The notes beneath the pieces are model-generated. The model saw only the letters and a list, made by a program, of their open reading frames with translations, had not been told where the DNA came from and did not search any database. A stretch of 49,435 nt of DNA from Oscillatoriales cyanobacterium PMM_0019 (lineage in GTDB: Bacteria; Cyanobacteriota; Cyanobacteriia; Cyanobacteriales; CASBRB01), in the NCBI GenBank assembly GCA_949127975.1, contig CASBRB010000229.1, positions 1 to 49,435 on the forward strand, in the 5' to 3' direction. Of this stretch, positions 7,834-16,230 are shown in pieces (position 1 is the first letter of the stretch; the number at the start of each line of letters is the position of its first letter). Position numbers and translations under genes: made by a program.

Positions 7834-8901
7834 TTGGTGTACTCGACGCTAGAAAAAAAATACCGACGCATCCAAAAAGAGCTGATTGCAGGCGCTCTAG
7901 CTCTCGGCTGTGTTTTCTTGATGGGCACTCTATGGTATAGGCTGATCGAGGGGTGGGGTTGGATAGACGCCGTTTACATGACGGCGATCACCCTGTCTAC
8001 CGTTGGGTTTGGAGAAATTCATCACCTAGGCGATCGCGGCCGGATGTTTACTATCTCCCTAATTTTCATGGGAGTAGTGAGCATCGGCTATATTGCCAAT
8101 CGATTTACAGAAGCCCTAATTCAAGGTTATTTTCAAGAAGGAAGACTCCTGCGACAACAGCGACGCTTAATGGACTCGTTAACTCGACATTATATCATTT
8201 GTGGATTTGGACGCACAGGGCGTCAGGTCGCCTTGGAATTTGAGGCCGAAGGCATATCTTTTCTCACCCTAGACTCTGACTTGGAGCAGGTACAGACAGC
8301 CCAGGCTGAGGGTTACATCGCTGTGCAAGGTGATGCTACTCTAGATGAAACTTTGCTGAAGGTGGGGATCGATCGAGCTATTTGTTTAGTAGCGGCCCTA
8401 CCCTCTGATGCCGAAAATCTCTACACCGTGCTGTCTGCGAAAACTCTCAACCCTCAAATCCGAGCGATCGCTCGTGCTAGTAACGAAGAAGCCTTAAAAA
8501 AGCTACGGCGGGCGGGTGCAGATGCTGTTGTCTCTCCCTACATCACTGGTGGTAGACGCATGGCGGCTGCCGCACTCAGACCTCAAGTGATGGATTTTGT
8601 GGATGGGATTCTCACTGGAACCGATCGGGCTTTCTATATGGAAGAATTCTTGATCGATCCCCAAAGCTGTCCCGTTGTTGGGCAAAACTTGAGAGAAGCA
8701 CGGTTGCGATCGCAATCCGGGGCACTGGTTCTAGCCATTCGCCGCGCTGATGGGAACCTGATTGGGGGACCGACGGGTGACACGCAATTATTACCAGGAG
8801 ATTTACTTATCTGCATGGGCACGGCTGAGCAACTGCGCATACTAAACCGTATTTTAGAACCAAACCCTTCCCAATTTCCGCGACCACCTAAGCATACCTA
8901 A
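7834..8901 (+). CDS. two-domain potassium channel with RCK/TrkA-N domain
   Basis: A 355-residue inner-membrane ion channel. Two transmembrane helices (about 17-36 and 73-95) flank a pore loop with the K+ selectivity filter TVGFG at 56-60. The cytoplasmic part is an RCK module: Rossmann motif GFGRTG at 124-129, acidic D at the end of beta-2, and a C-terminal TrkA-C-like domain (about 255-345). It would pass K+ and be gated by a nucleotide or cation bound to the RCK ring. The frame can start at TTG 7834 or GTG 7837; no ATG is near, and GTG 7837 looks equally plausible. It lies divergent from argD and convergent with the small gene at 8898. Confidence 0.92.
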   Translation: MVYSTLEKKYRRIQKELIAGALALGCVFLMGTLWYRLIEGWGWIDAVYMTAITLSTVGFGEIHHLGDRGRMFTISLIFMGVVSIGYIANRFTEALIQGYFQEGRLLRQQRRLMDSLTRHYIICGFGRTGRQVALEFEAEGISFLTLDSDLEQVQTAQAEGYIAVQGDATLDETLLKVGIDRAICLVAALPSDAENLYTVLSAKTLNPQIRAIARASNEEALKKLRRAGADAVVSPYITGGRRMAAAALRPQVMDFVDGILTGTDRAFYMEEFLIDPQSCPVVGQNLREARLRSQSGALVLAIRRADGNLIGGPTGDTQLLPGDLLICMGTAEQLRILNRILEPNPSQFPRPPKHT

Positions 8902-9104
8902 TCTAACTTCAACGCATTGACTGGGACTTGATCCCAAGAATTAACAGTCCGCAAGCTAGCTACCCAGCCCTGTTCTTTTTGCTTATCGGACAAATTCTGC
9001 TGAAAAGATTCGTGGCAATCCTTTGCTAATTCCTCATCGCAAGAGGCAATACAAGAATATAGAAGTCCAGAAGGATCGATCTGTTCGTTTACCCAAATAA
9101 TCAT
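8898..9104 (-). CDS. conserved cyanobacterial small hypothetical protein
   Basis: A 68-residue acidic protein of unknown function with a Cys pair (YSCIASCDEE) and no membrane segment. Its ATG overlaps the stop of the acetyltransferase fragment by four bases (ATGA), which shows it was translated as the second gene of that operon. Since the upstream gene is interrupted by an insertion, expression of this protein may now depend on a promoter within the insertion element. Its stop codon overlaps the end of the channel gene on the other strand. Confidence 0.65.
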   Translation of the reverse strand: MIIWVNEQIDPSGLLYSCIASCDEELAKDCHESFQQNLSDKQKEQGWVASLRTVNSWDQVPVNALKLD

Positions 9105-9520
9105 TTTTTTTCACTGGTAAGGCGGCAGATGCGCCAATCCTCTAAAATTACAGCTCCCATGCTTTCATAAAAAGTGCGAGCAGGCTGATTCCAATCCAAA
9201 ACGCTCCACTCTAAGCGCCCACAACCCCGCGCCACAGCTAATTTTGATAAGTGGCTAAATAAAGCCTTACCTATTCCCTGACGTTGGTATTCTGGCAAAA
9301 CAAATATATCTTCTAGATAAATACCTGGCTTAGTGAGAAAGGTGGAATATTTATAAAAAAAGACGGCGAATCCAACTACTTGCCCCTCATACTCTCCCAC
9401 AATAGCCTCTGCATAAGGTCGATTGCCAAACAGATGTTCCTTGAGGGCTTCAGGATTACCAGTCACAGCATGGGAGAGTTTTTCGTACTCTGCCAATGCC
9501 TGAATTAATTGAATTGACAC
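9101..9520 (-). pseudogene. GNAT N-acetyltransferase, C-terminal part (interrupted by insertion)
   Basis: About 137 residues of a GNAT-family acetyltransferase resembling diamine/spermidine-type enzymes. The acetyl-CoA loop LPEYQRQGIGKALF and the conserved C-terminal WNQPARTFYESMGA are intact. The fragment begins at IQLIQALAEYEKL, which in complete relatives follows an RPAxxEDxPxI strand-helix. That missing piece is found beyond the TnpB element at 10923-10976. A GTG at 9520 could start a truncated 139-residue protein, but it would lack the first strand of the fold and probably not be functional. Confidence 0.85.
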
Positions 9521-10785
9521 TCCCCGCTCGTCATAGACGGGGATTCTTGGTTCGCAGAGCGAACTTGCTCATACAGGATTTCTCCTGCAAAAGTAGCGGT
9601 TCCCTCTCCCCAAGCGTTTAATGGGTCATCCCACAAAGTTCCCGTATGCCCTACGGTACTCAATCCACGCCTTAATATGTTGATAGCAGCATTAAAATCT
9701 CGATCTAGTTCACATCCACAAGCACATTTATGGGTGCGAGTACTTAGAGATTTCTTGACAATGGTTCCACATTTTGAACATTCTTGCGACGTATAGTGAG
9801 GTGGCACAGCAATTGTTACTTTCCCCATTTTCTGCCCAAATCGTTCTACCCATTGTCGAAACTGATACCAACCAGCATCATTTATCGATTTAGCAAGGCA
9901 GTGGTTTTTAACTAAATTCCGTACCTTCAAGTCTTCATAGGCTACCAAATCGTTAGACTGGATTACGCAACGCGCCACTCTCTTGGCGTGTTCTTCACGT
10001 TGCCTACTTATTTTGAGGTGCTGTCTTGCTACTCGATTTCTAGCTTTGTGATAATTGCTAGACTGTGGCTGCTTATGAAGCTTCCTTTCTTTACTGTATT
10101 TTCGGGAAAGACGGCGTTGCAGCTTCTTTAACCTTTTCTCCCCTTCGCGATAAAACTTTGGATTTGGTTCTGCATACCCAGTCGAATCAGTGTAAAACGC
10201 TGCGAGTCCAACATCTAACCCAACAGCTCGATTTGTCGGTTCCGTTTCAACCTTGGGCGGTTCTATCTGAATCACAAATTGGCAATAATACCCATCGGCA
10301 CGTTTGACTAAGCGAACTCGCTTAATCCGATCGATCTGGTAATAGTTCAGATCGTATGTGCCAATAAGTTTTAATTTACCAATACCTTTTTTGTCGGTAA
10401 TGGTTATTGCTTTTCTGTTCTCAGATAACTTCCAGCCACTTGTTTTATATTCAACTGACCTGCCATGCTTCCTGAATTGGGGATAACCCAACCCACCCCT
10501 GGGGTGGGTAGCTTTGCAATTGTCAAAGAACCTCTTAATCGCAGACCAGGCTCGTTCCGCTGCTGCTTGACGCGCCATTGAGTTTAGCTCATCAGCAAAT
10601 TTATATTCAGCGGCTAAGACTTTGCAGTATTTATTCAAGTCGTATTGACTAACGTTTTTACCGTCCATCCAGAGTCTAAGGCATTTATTTCTAATAAAAA
10701 GAGCAGTTCGTATCGCCTCTTCTATGGCGACGAACTGCTCTTTTTTGCCCTTGACTTTAAATTCTATGACGGTTGTTGACGACAT
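9505..10785 (-). CDS. tnpB: TnpB, RNA-guided nuclease of an IS200/IS605-type element
   Basis: A 426-residue TnpB of the IS605/IS1341 type. The RuvC catalytic triad is complete: D191 in GLDVGLAAF, E284 in VAYEDLKVRN and D361 in DRDFNAAIN. The zinc finger has C336, C339, C354 and C356. The N-terminal half carries the helical and OB-like recognition part. Homologues are guided by an omega RNA that overlaps the 3' end of the gene and cut at the vacant site next to a short TAM. No TnpA transposase is in the element, so movement would need a TnpA supplied from elsewhere. The C-terminus runs into the flanking acetyltransferase sequence, with the stop at 9505. Confidence 0.93.
   Translation of the reverse strand: MSSTTVIEFKVKGKKEQFVAIEEAIRTALFIRNKCLRLWMDGKNVSQYDLNKYCKVLAAEYKFADELNSMARQAAAERAWSAIKRFFDNCKATHPRGGLGYPQFRKHGRSVEYKTSGWKLSENRKAITITDKKGIGKLKLIGTYDLNYYQIDRIKRVRLVKRADGYYCQFVIQIEPPKVETEPTNRAVGLDVGLAAFYTDSTGYAEPNPKFYREGEKRLKKLQRRLSRKYSKERKLHKQPQSSNYHKARNRVARQHLKISRQREEHAKRVARCVIQSNDLVAYEDLKVRNLVKNHCLAKSINDAGWYQFRQWVERFGQKMGKVTIAVPPHYTSQECSKCGTIVKKSLSTRTHKCACGCELDRDFNAAINILRRGLSTVGHTGTLWDDPLNAWGEGTATFAGEILYEQVRSANQESPSMTSGECQFN
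9515..9680 (-). ncRNA. probable omega RNA (reRNA) of the TnpB element
   Basis: In IS200/IS605 elements the guide RNA is transcribed from the 3' end of tnpB through the right end, and its last bases come from flanking DNA. Here the 3' end of tnpB, the right-end hairpin at 9522-9542 and the junction near 9515 are present in that order. The guide would begin with the interrupted acetyltransferase sequence (attcaattaattcagg). The extent upstream is a guess; only the right-end hairpin is directly seen. Confidence 0.4.
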
Positions 10786-10922
10786 AATCCTTCTGCTCGA
10801 CTTATTCTATAGTAGGTCATTATCTATAGATTGTCAAGACTTACGGCAATTAAAATTGCCGTGTCGCTCTACATCCACCGCTTAAAAGACGGTGGTTTTG
10901 AGGCGAACCGTATTCTTTTAGA
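9515..10922 (-). mobile_element. IS200/IS605 (IS1341-type) element inserted in a GNAT gene
   Basis: Boundaries are inferred from the split acetyltransferase: coding sequence stops matching after codon 18 at about 10923 and resumes at about 9514. The element is about 1.4 kb and carries only tnpB. Subterminal palindromes typical of the family are visible. Near the left end ccaccg and cggtgg surround cttaaaaga (about 10876-10896), and near the right end ccccg and cgggg surround ctcgtcataga (9522-9542). A further palindrome acggcaatt-aa-aattgccgt lies just upstream of tnpB at about 10844-10863. No target-site duplication is expected for this family, and none is seen. The exact ends could be off by one to four bases. 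Confidence 0.85.
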
Positions 10923-10976
10923 TAATATCGGTACATCTTCTGGAGCGGCGGGACGCACTATTAACTCAGTAGTCAT
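10923..10976 (-). pseudogene. GNAT N-acetyltransferase, N-terminal part (18 codons)
   Basis: On the minus strand an ATG at 10976 opens MTTELIVRPAAPEDVPIL, the classic first strand and turn of a GNAT enzyme. An aagga-like ribosome site precedes it by about ten bases. After codon 18 the frame enters the insertion element and stops within about 20 codons. Joining these codons directly to the fragment ending at 9101 restores a continuous 155-residue acetyltransferase of normal length, so both pieces are one gene split by the tnpB element. Confidence 0.85.
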
Positions 10977-10984
10977 TGGTGATT

Positions 10985-11062
10985 TGTCCTTTGGCATTTG
11001 AATTAAATATTTTTAATCGCATTGCGGCGCAGAGGGTTACGCAGAGTTCGCAAAGGGGGCTG
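10985..11062. repeat. interspersed repeat, family E
   Basis: Reads tcctttggcatttgaatta, then a T-run, aatcgcattgcggcgcag and agggttacgcagagttcgca. A close copy lies at 18676-18740 and a shorter one at 42868-42908. It separates the sigma factor gene from the split acetyltransferase. Confidence 0.7.
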
Positions 11063-11106
11063 AGGGCTTGAGCCGCAGCTTTTCGTGAGCCCTCTCTCTC
11101 TCCCTT

Positions 11107-12237
11107 TTAGCTTAACCAACCTTTTAGGCGTCGGGCAACCTGAGGACGACGCAGTTTCCGCATGGCTTTGCTCTGAATCTGACGCACTCGCTCCCGGGAG
11201 AGGTTAAACAAGCCGCCTACTTCTTCTAAGGTGTAGGGTTCGGTGCTGCTTAAACCATAGCGTAGAGATATAACATCTTTTTCCCGCTCTGTCAAGACTT
11301 CGCTCAACACTTCTTCAATTTCCTGGCGCATCATGGTTTCGTTCATCTTAGACTCAGGAGACTGGTTATCTGTGTCTTCTAGCAAATCCACCAGTTCGGT
11401 TTCTTCTCCCTTGCCAACTCGATGGTTCAGAGAAAGCGATCGCCGTCGCAATTGTAACAGATGACGCAGATGCTCTGGGGTAATCTCCATTGATTCCGCC
11501 AGTTCTACTTCAGTTGGATTCCGTTGTAGTTGTTGCTTGAGAACGCGCTGGGCTTTTTTCAGTTTGTTCAGCTTCTCAACGATGTGGATGGGCAAGCGAA
11601 TTGTACGGGCATCGTTGGCAATTGTGCGGGTGATAGCTTGACGAATCCACCAGTAGGCATAGGTGGAAAACTTATAACCTTTGTCGGGATCGAACTTTTC
11701 AGTGGCGCGGTTCAAACCTAGAGCGCCTTCCTGAATTAAATCTAAAAACGCAACACCCCGGTTCAAATAGCGCTTGGCAATAGAGACGACTAACCGCAGG
11801 TTCGAGCGAATCATCTTGCGTTTCGCCACCCGACCGCGATAAAGTTGATTATCCAGTTGCTTTTCTGTCAACTCCAAGCCTAAAGCTACTTCTGCTTTGG
11901 TTGGTTCGCGTCGCAGTTGACAGCGCAGGTCTTTTTGAATCTCGTCGATTTTCACCATGAATTGAACGTCATGGGCTAAGACAACTTCTTCTTCTGGCTT
12001 GAGGAGTGGATAGCGTGCCATCTCCTTGAAGAATGTGCCTACTGTGTCATCGGAGAGTGTTCTGCGGCGTGAGTCTACCCGCTCTATCCCTACTAATTCA
12101 TCTGCTGAGGACCCCGACAATTCAACCTCAACAAGGCTTATGCCTGGTTCCTGTAAATCAGGCTCAGCCATATTGTAAAAAATTTTATTGTCTTCAGATT
12201 CCAGCAGGTTCATTTGGCTTAATTCAGAAATATTCAT
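11107..12237 (-). CDS. sigC: group 2 sigma-70 factor, SigC-like
   Basis: A 376-residue RNA polymerase sigma factor. After a 60-residue acidic N-terminal extension come region 1.2 (DTVGTFFKEMARYPLLKPEE), region 2 (NLRLVVSIAKRYLNRGV, DLIQEGALGLNRA and KGYKFSTYAYWWIRQAI, which includes the -10 binding part), region 3 and region 4.2 (TLEEVGGLFNLSRERVRQIQ). The missing non-conserved region and size point to a non-essential group 2 factor that adjusts transcription to stress, growth phase or carbon/nitrogen state. The extended N-terminus and the AKRKMIRSNLRLVVSIAKRY block are most like SigC among cyanobacterial paralogues; SigB/D/E are less likely. The assignment to SigC is from memory of the family. 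Confidence 0.88.
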   Translation of the reverse strand: MNISELSQMNLLESEDNKIFYNMAEPDLQEPGISLVEVELSGSSADELVGIERVDSRRRTLSDDTVGTFFKEMARYPLLKPEEEVVLAHDVQFMVKIDEIQKDLRCQLRREPTKAEVALGLELTEKQLDNQLYRGRVAKRKMIRSNLRLVVSIAKRYLNRGVAFLDLIQEGALGLNRATEKFDPDKGYKFSTYAYWWIRQAITRTIANDARTIRLPIHIVEKLNKLKKAQRVLKQQLQRNPTEVELAESMEITPEHLRHLLQLRRRSLSLNHRVGKGEETELVDLLEDTDNQSPESKMNETMMRQEIEEVLSEVLTEREKDVISLRYGLSSTEPYTLEEVGGLFNLSRERVRQIQSKAMRKLRRPQVARRLKGWLS

Positions 12238-12640
12238 AAGTTTGCTCTAATTCAGGACAAGATAAAGTGAATTTGTAAGTCAGGTTGCTATATCTGCGTT
12301 GATAACAACATCAACCATAAACTGGAAAAACCTTGAGAGCGCTGAGTGACAAATCAGAACTTAAATTTTTTTAAGTATTGTCTGTTACGATTACAGGATC
12401 TCATATAATAAAGTAATTCCTCTCTACCAATGGTGAGAAAAAAAGACATCTTCCCTGCGTAGTAGTGTTGCTAGTAAATATGAAGTTTGATAGTCAAAAC
12501 TTCAACCACTTGGCGGATGGCGGTATGCTACGGTGCCCGATCGCCATCTAAACTTATCCAGTTCCAGAATAACGTAAAATTAGCTAAAACTGGCGATCTA
12601 GGCATCGCGTGCAAGTCCCTCTCTGGTACAGGTCGGTTGT
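12238..12640. promoter_or_regulatory. divergent intergenic region between the sigma factor and priA
   Basis: About 400 bases without a gene, containing the promoters of two divergent genes. Two inverted repeats are visible: gaagttt/aaacttc (12482-12503) and gatggcg/cgccatc (12516-12522 and 12542-12548). The part nearest the sigma gene is AT-rich with a ttaaatttttttaag tract around 12360. No tRNA or known riboswitch is recognised. Confidence 0.5.
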
Positions 12641-15175
12641 ATGTCAAATTCTAAACAGTTTTCTGCTGTGATGGCTGAGCCTAAGGCATCTTATGATGCT
12701 AGTGCTCCTGGTGAGCGGTTTATAGAAGTGCTGGTTGATTTTCCAGGGGCACCGGAAACACAGAAATTGTATACCTATCGGTTGCCAGCAGATTTGACAG
12801 TGCAGCCAGGGGATATTTTGAGTGTGCCGTTTGGAGCGCAGCAGGTGGGATCAATTGCCATTCGTCTCCTATCTCAGTTGCCACCCGATTTAACATCTGA
12901 AAAAATTCGCTATATCGAGGATGTAGTTTGTTCTGGGTTTTTCCCCTTTTCCTATTGGGAGCTAATTGAGCGAGTAGCACAATATTATTACACGCCCCTA
13001 ATGCAAGTGATTAAGGTCGCACTGCCGCCTGGGTTGTTGGCGCGATCGTCTCGTCGCATTCGCCTTAACGCAGACAAGAGTGGGGGTAGTACTAGCGCTG
13101 ATGCCTTCCTTAGTCCGGCAGCCCGTCAAATTCTGGGACTATTAAGAGCGCAACCAGATGGGGACTACAGTTGGAAGCACCTCCAGGGCAAAGTGAGAAA
13201 CGCTCACCAGGGACTAAGAGAGTTGTTACGCAGGCGTTGGGTGGAAAGTTACTTTGAAGCACCAAAACCAACACGACCAAAGCTGCAAAAAGCAGTTACG
13301 CTGGTGATTGACGCATTTCCCAGCGACCTCACTCCCCGCCAAAGGGAAGTTTTAGAAGTGCTGCGCCGTCGGGGTGGGGATTTGTGGCTGAGTGAGTTGT
13401 TACAAATTTGTAGCACCAGTTCCTCAACTCTCAAGGCATTGGAACAGAAAGGCTACATTACCATCGAACAGCGGGAAGTGTTGCGGAAAGATTATACACC
13501 ATTGGTGGCAAGTGAGGAAGCCAAATCTTTAACCGATGCCCAGGCTCAAGCGTTGGCAACTATTACTCAGTTGTCTGGAACAGCAACTGTGCTGTTGCAC
13601 GGCGTCACTGGCTCTGGAAAAACGGAGGTATATTTACAAGCGATCGCACCCGTCTTAGAATGCGGACAATCAGCCCTCGTCCTAGTGCCAGAAATTGGCT
13701 TAACTCCTCAGCTCACAGACAGATTTACTGCTCGTTTCGGTAACAAAGTTTGCGTCTATCACAGTGCCCTATCCGATGGCGAACGCTACGACACCTGGCG
13801 TCAAATGCTCACGGGCGAACCACAGGTGGTAATTGGTACTCGCTCAGCCGTGTTTGCCCCTCTGCCCAAGTTGGGCTTAATCTTTTTAGATGAAGAACAC
13901 GACTCCAGCTTTAAACAAGAGCAAAAATCACCCACCTACCACGCTCGTACCGTTGCTACTTGGCGTTCCGAACTAGAAAACTGCCCACTTGTCTTAGGTT
14001 CCGCTACCCCCTCTCTAGAAACTTGGGTGAACATTAACCAGCAAGGGACAGCAGCACAGGAAAATTCCACTCATTACCTATCCCTGCCAGAACGTGTCTA
14101 CTCGCGCCCCCTGCCGCCTGTAGAAGTGATAGATATGCGCCAAGAGTTGCGAGATGGCAATCGATCGATTTTCAGTCGCTCTCTTCAGGAATCCTTGCAG
14201 CAGCTACACGAACGCCAACAACAGGGAATTTTGTTTATCCACCGCCGAGGATATAGTACTTTTGTATCTTGTCGCAGTTGTGGTTATGTGATAGAATGTC
14301 CTAATTGTGATGTTTCTTTGGCATATCACCACAGCCAAGAGGGAGCAGTTGAGCTATTGCGGTGTCATTACTGTAATTTTGTGCGATCGCACCCTCAAAA
14401 TTGCCCAGAATGCGGTTCCCCTTACTTAAAATTCTTTGGCAGTGGCACCCAACGCATAGAACAAGAAATAGCGCGGCAGTTCCCCCAGTTGAGTTGCATC
14501 CGGTTTGATAGCGATACTACCCGTACCAAAGGCGCTCACCGTAGCCTGCTGACGCGCTTTACTAATCGAGAAGCCGATTTATTAATTGGTACTCAAATGC
14601 TGACTAAAGGGCTGGATTTACCCCAGGTGACGGTAGTGGGCGTGGTGGCGGCAGATGGGCTGTTATATCTAGGCGACTACCGAGCATCAGAGAGAGCCTT
14701 TCAAACTCTAACTCAAGTTGCTGGGCGCTCTGGGCGTGGTAACGATCCTGGTAAAGTGATTATCCAAACTTACACCCCCGAACACGCTGTTATTCAAGCA
14801 GTGCGTCGTCACGAGTATCAATCTTTTATTGAGGCAGAATTACAACAACGTGCAGCACTCAACTATCCCCCTTATGGGCGTCTAATTTTGTATCGACTGA
14901 GCAGTGTAGATGAAAGAGCTGTTGAGGAAGCTGCCGAAATATTAGGAGCGGAATTACGCCAAACTGAGTCAGACGAAACTGTTAAATCCAGTTATGAGAT
15001 CCTGGGACCAGCACCAGCTAATATTATGCGGATAGCTAATAAATATCGGTGGCAGATTTTGCTCAAGTTTCCCCCGGATGTTGCTGTAGAGTTACCGGAT
15101 TTAGCTTATTTGCGTACACTATGCCCAGATTCAGTAAGTTTAACGATTGATGTAGATCCGTTGAATTTGAGCTGA
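12641..15175 (+). CDS. priA: primosomal replication restart helicase PriA
   Basis: An 844-residue SF2 DNA helicase that recognises stalled forks and reloads the replisome. The N-terminal DNA-binding region has VLVDFPGAPETQKLYTYRLP. A winged-helix part follows, then Walker A GVTGSGKT (321-328), the DEEH box (417-420) and GSATPSLETW. The two-zinc module has paired cysteines (CRSCGYVIECPNC, CHYCNF, CPECGS). The helicase C-terminal motif is QVAGRSGRG. All catalytic parts look intact. The N-terminal 25 residues are probably unconserved, so the real start may be the ATG at 12671 (MAEP) or the annotated 12641. It is monocistronic. Confidence 0.95.
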   Translation: MSNSKQFSAVMAEPKASYDASAPGERFIEVLVDFPGAPETQKLYTYRLPADLTVQPGDILSVPFGAQQVGSIAIRLLSQLPPDLTSEKIRYIEDVVCSGFFPFSYWELIERVAQYYYTPLMQVIKVALPPGLLARSSRRIRLNADKSGGSTSADAFLSPAARQILGLLRAQPDGDYSWKHLQGKVRNAHQGLRELLRRRWVESYFEAPKPTRPKLQKAVTLVIDAFPSDLTPRQREVLEVLRRRGGDLWLSELLQICSTSSSTLKALEQKGYITIEQREVLRKDYTPLVASEEAKSLTDAQAQALATITQLSGTATVLLHGVTGSGKTEVYLQAIAPVLECGQSALVLVPEIGLTPQLTDRFTARFGNKVCVYHSALSDGERYDTWRQMLTGEPQVVIGTRSAVFAPLPKLGLIFLDEEHDSSFKQEQKSPTYHARTVATWRSELENCPLVLGSATPSLETWVNINQQGTAAQENSTHYLSLPERVYSRPLPPVEVIDMRQELRDGNRSIFSRSLQESLQQLHERQQQGILFIHRRGYSTFVSCRSCGYVIECPNCDVSLAYHHSQEGAVELLRCHYCNFVRSHPQNCPECGSPYLKFFGSGTQRIEQEIARQFPQLSCIRFDSDTTRTKGAHRSLLTRFTNREADLLIGTQMLTKGLDLPQVTVVGVVAADGLLYLGDYRASERAFQTLTQVAGRSGRGNDPGKVIIQTYTPEHAVIQAVRRHEYQSFIEAELQQRAALNYPPYGRLILYRLSSVDERAVEEAAEILGAELRQTESDETVKSSYEILGPAPANIMRIANKYRWQILLKFPPDVAVELPDLAYLRTLCPDSVSLTIDVDPLNLS

Positions 15176-15186
15176 TAGGAGCGCTC

Positions 15187-15444
15187 TTAATTGCGATAAA
15201 CATTACGTCTATGACCAACATGAAATACAGTTACGACTTGTTGCCGATCGTCAATGTCATAGAGTACCCGGTAACTCCCGACGCGAATGCGCCACCCTTC
15301 GCGATTAGTTAATTTAATACAGCCCTGAGGTCTAGGAATTTCGGCAAGCTCAAAAATAGCCTGACGGACTTGTGTATAAGCCTCAACAGGCAGTAGAGCC
15401 AATTCTTTTTGAGCGCGTCGCACAATTAAGAGAGTATAACTCAT
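15187..15444 (-). CDS. RelE/ParE-family toxin
   Basis: An 85-residue basic protein with the RelE fold pattern: YTLLIVRRAQKELALLP, then a helix, IKLTNREGWRIRVGSYRVLY and the C-terminal VFHVGHRRNVYR. Family members either cleave mRNA on the ribosome (RelE) or inhibit gyrase (ParE); the basic C-terminus with HRRxxY fits the mRNA interferase group. The ATG at 15444 shares a base with the stop of the upstream antitoxin (TGATG); a TTG at 15447 could add one residue. The pair is convergent with priA, only 11 bases from its stop. Confidence 0.88.
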   Translation of the reverse strand: MSYTLLIVRRAQKELALLPVEAYTQVRQAIFELAEIPRPQGCIKLTNREGWRIRVGSYRVLYDIDDRQQVVTVFHVGHRRNVYRN

Positions 15445-15644
15445 CAATGCTCCTGCTCAATTTCAGCTACTGCCTGCTCGAAGGGAATAGCTTCATCGCC
15501 AGATTCCTTAGCATCATCATAAGCACGTATGGATGCCAACTCTTCGAGTTCTTCAAGGATTTTGTGGTAATCTTCTATATTCAGGAATACTCCGATCTGG
15601 TTTCCGTTTTCATCTATAATATAGTGTTGTTTGAATCTAATCAT
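15444..15644 (-). CDS. RelB/Phd-like antitoxin
   Basis: A 66-residue acidic protein starting at ATG 15644 (MIRFKQHYIIDENGNQIGVF). The N-terminal strand pair and LNIEDYHKILEELEELAS helix match antitoxins of RelE-type toxins, and the C-terminal half is rich in Asp and Glu, as expected for the toxin-binding tail. A TTG five codons upstream is less likely. It is translationally coupled to the toxin and probably represses the pair's promoter in the repeat-rich upstream region. Confidence 0.78.
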   Translation of the reverse strand: MIRFKQHYIIDENGNQIGVFLNIEDYHKILEELEELASIRAYDDAKESGDEAIPFEQAVAEIEQEH

Positions 15645-15673
15645 TATGAATAATCTCAAATTTTTCTTATTTA

Positions 15674-15759
15674 CAGGTTCGTAGTGAGGGCTTTAGCCCT
15701 GTCAGGTTCGTAGTGAGGGCTTTAGCCCTGTCAGGTTCGTAGTGAGGGCTTTAGCCCTA
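15674..15759. repeat. three tandem 29-base repeats, family C
   Basis: Three direct copies of caggttcgtagtgagggc followed by tttagccctgt, with agggct/agccct forming a small hairpin in each. No unique spacers separate the copies, so this is not CRISPR. Related units are found at 21114-21140 and inside the element at 24647-24841. Confidence 0.85.
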
Positions 15760-15764
15760 AACCC

Positions 15765-16166
15765 CTACTCAATCAAGTAGGTAAACCAAAATAAACCCGG
15801 TTCTTTGTGACTAGCTTGCCGTCGAGCCAAACGCCAGGTTTTGCCCTCTATCTGACGTTGTAAATAAACATCAAAGTTTTGCCTTTGACTCACCTGATGC
15901 TTTGGTAGCTTGACAGTAACGTTGTAATTCCCCTGGATGTGGTAGCTGGGTAAATCTTCTATTTTTAATGGTTCGGTGTCGGTAATTTGTAGGTGCTTGA
16001 CTTCAAAGAAAGCAGGTGGTGAGCCGAGATGCTGGCTAAACTGCTGGTGGGCTAAATTGAGCTGGAGTGCTAGAGCTTTCTCCACCAGTTGACTGCTCGG
16101 TGGCGCTACACCAGAGCAGCCCGTCAAAAACCAAATCAGCATTACTGTCAAAATTAGCCTTATCAT
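15765..16166 (-). CDS. small lipoprotein, hypothetical
   Basis: A 133-residue exported protein with a lipobox: a short positive start, hydrophobic LILTVMLIWFLTG and C17, so it is probably lipid-anchored. The mature part has mixed alpha/beta character with a conserved-looking end (RLARRQASHKEPGLFWFTYLI). No enzyme motif is visible. It is divergent from the O-methyltransferase gene and monocistronic. Confidence 0.72.
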   Translation of the reverse strand: MIRLILTVMLIWFLTGCSGVAPPSSQLVEKALALQLNLAHQQFSQHLGSPPAFFEVKHLQITDTEPLKIEDLPSYHIQGNYNVTVKLPKHQVSQRQNFDVYLQRQIEGKTWRLARRQASHKEPGLFWFTYLIE

Positions 16167-16230
16167 AGATCTTATCCCCGCTGTTTATCTCGCCAGTTTT
16201 AGAATAGGCTTTCTTTGATTTTCCAAAACT

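Noticed and set aside
12600-12640. Possible tRNA or small RNA just before priA
   Set aside because: No cloverleaf can be drawn; only short inverted repeats are present farther upstream.
15674-15759. Possible CRISPR array
   Set aside because: Direct repeats follow each other without unique spacers and there are only three; no cas genes are nearby.
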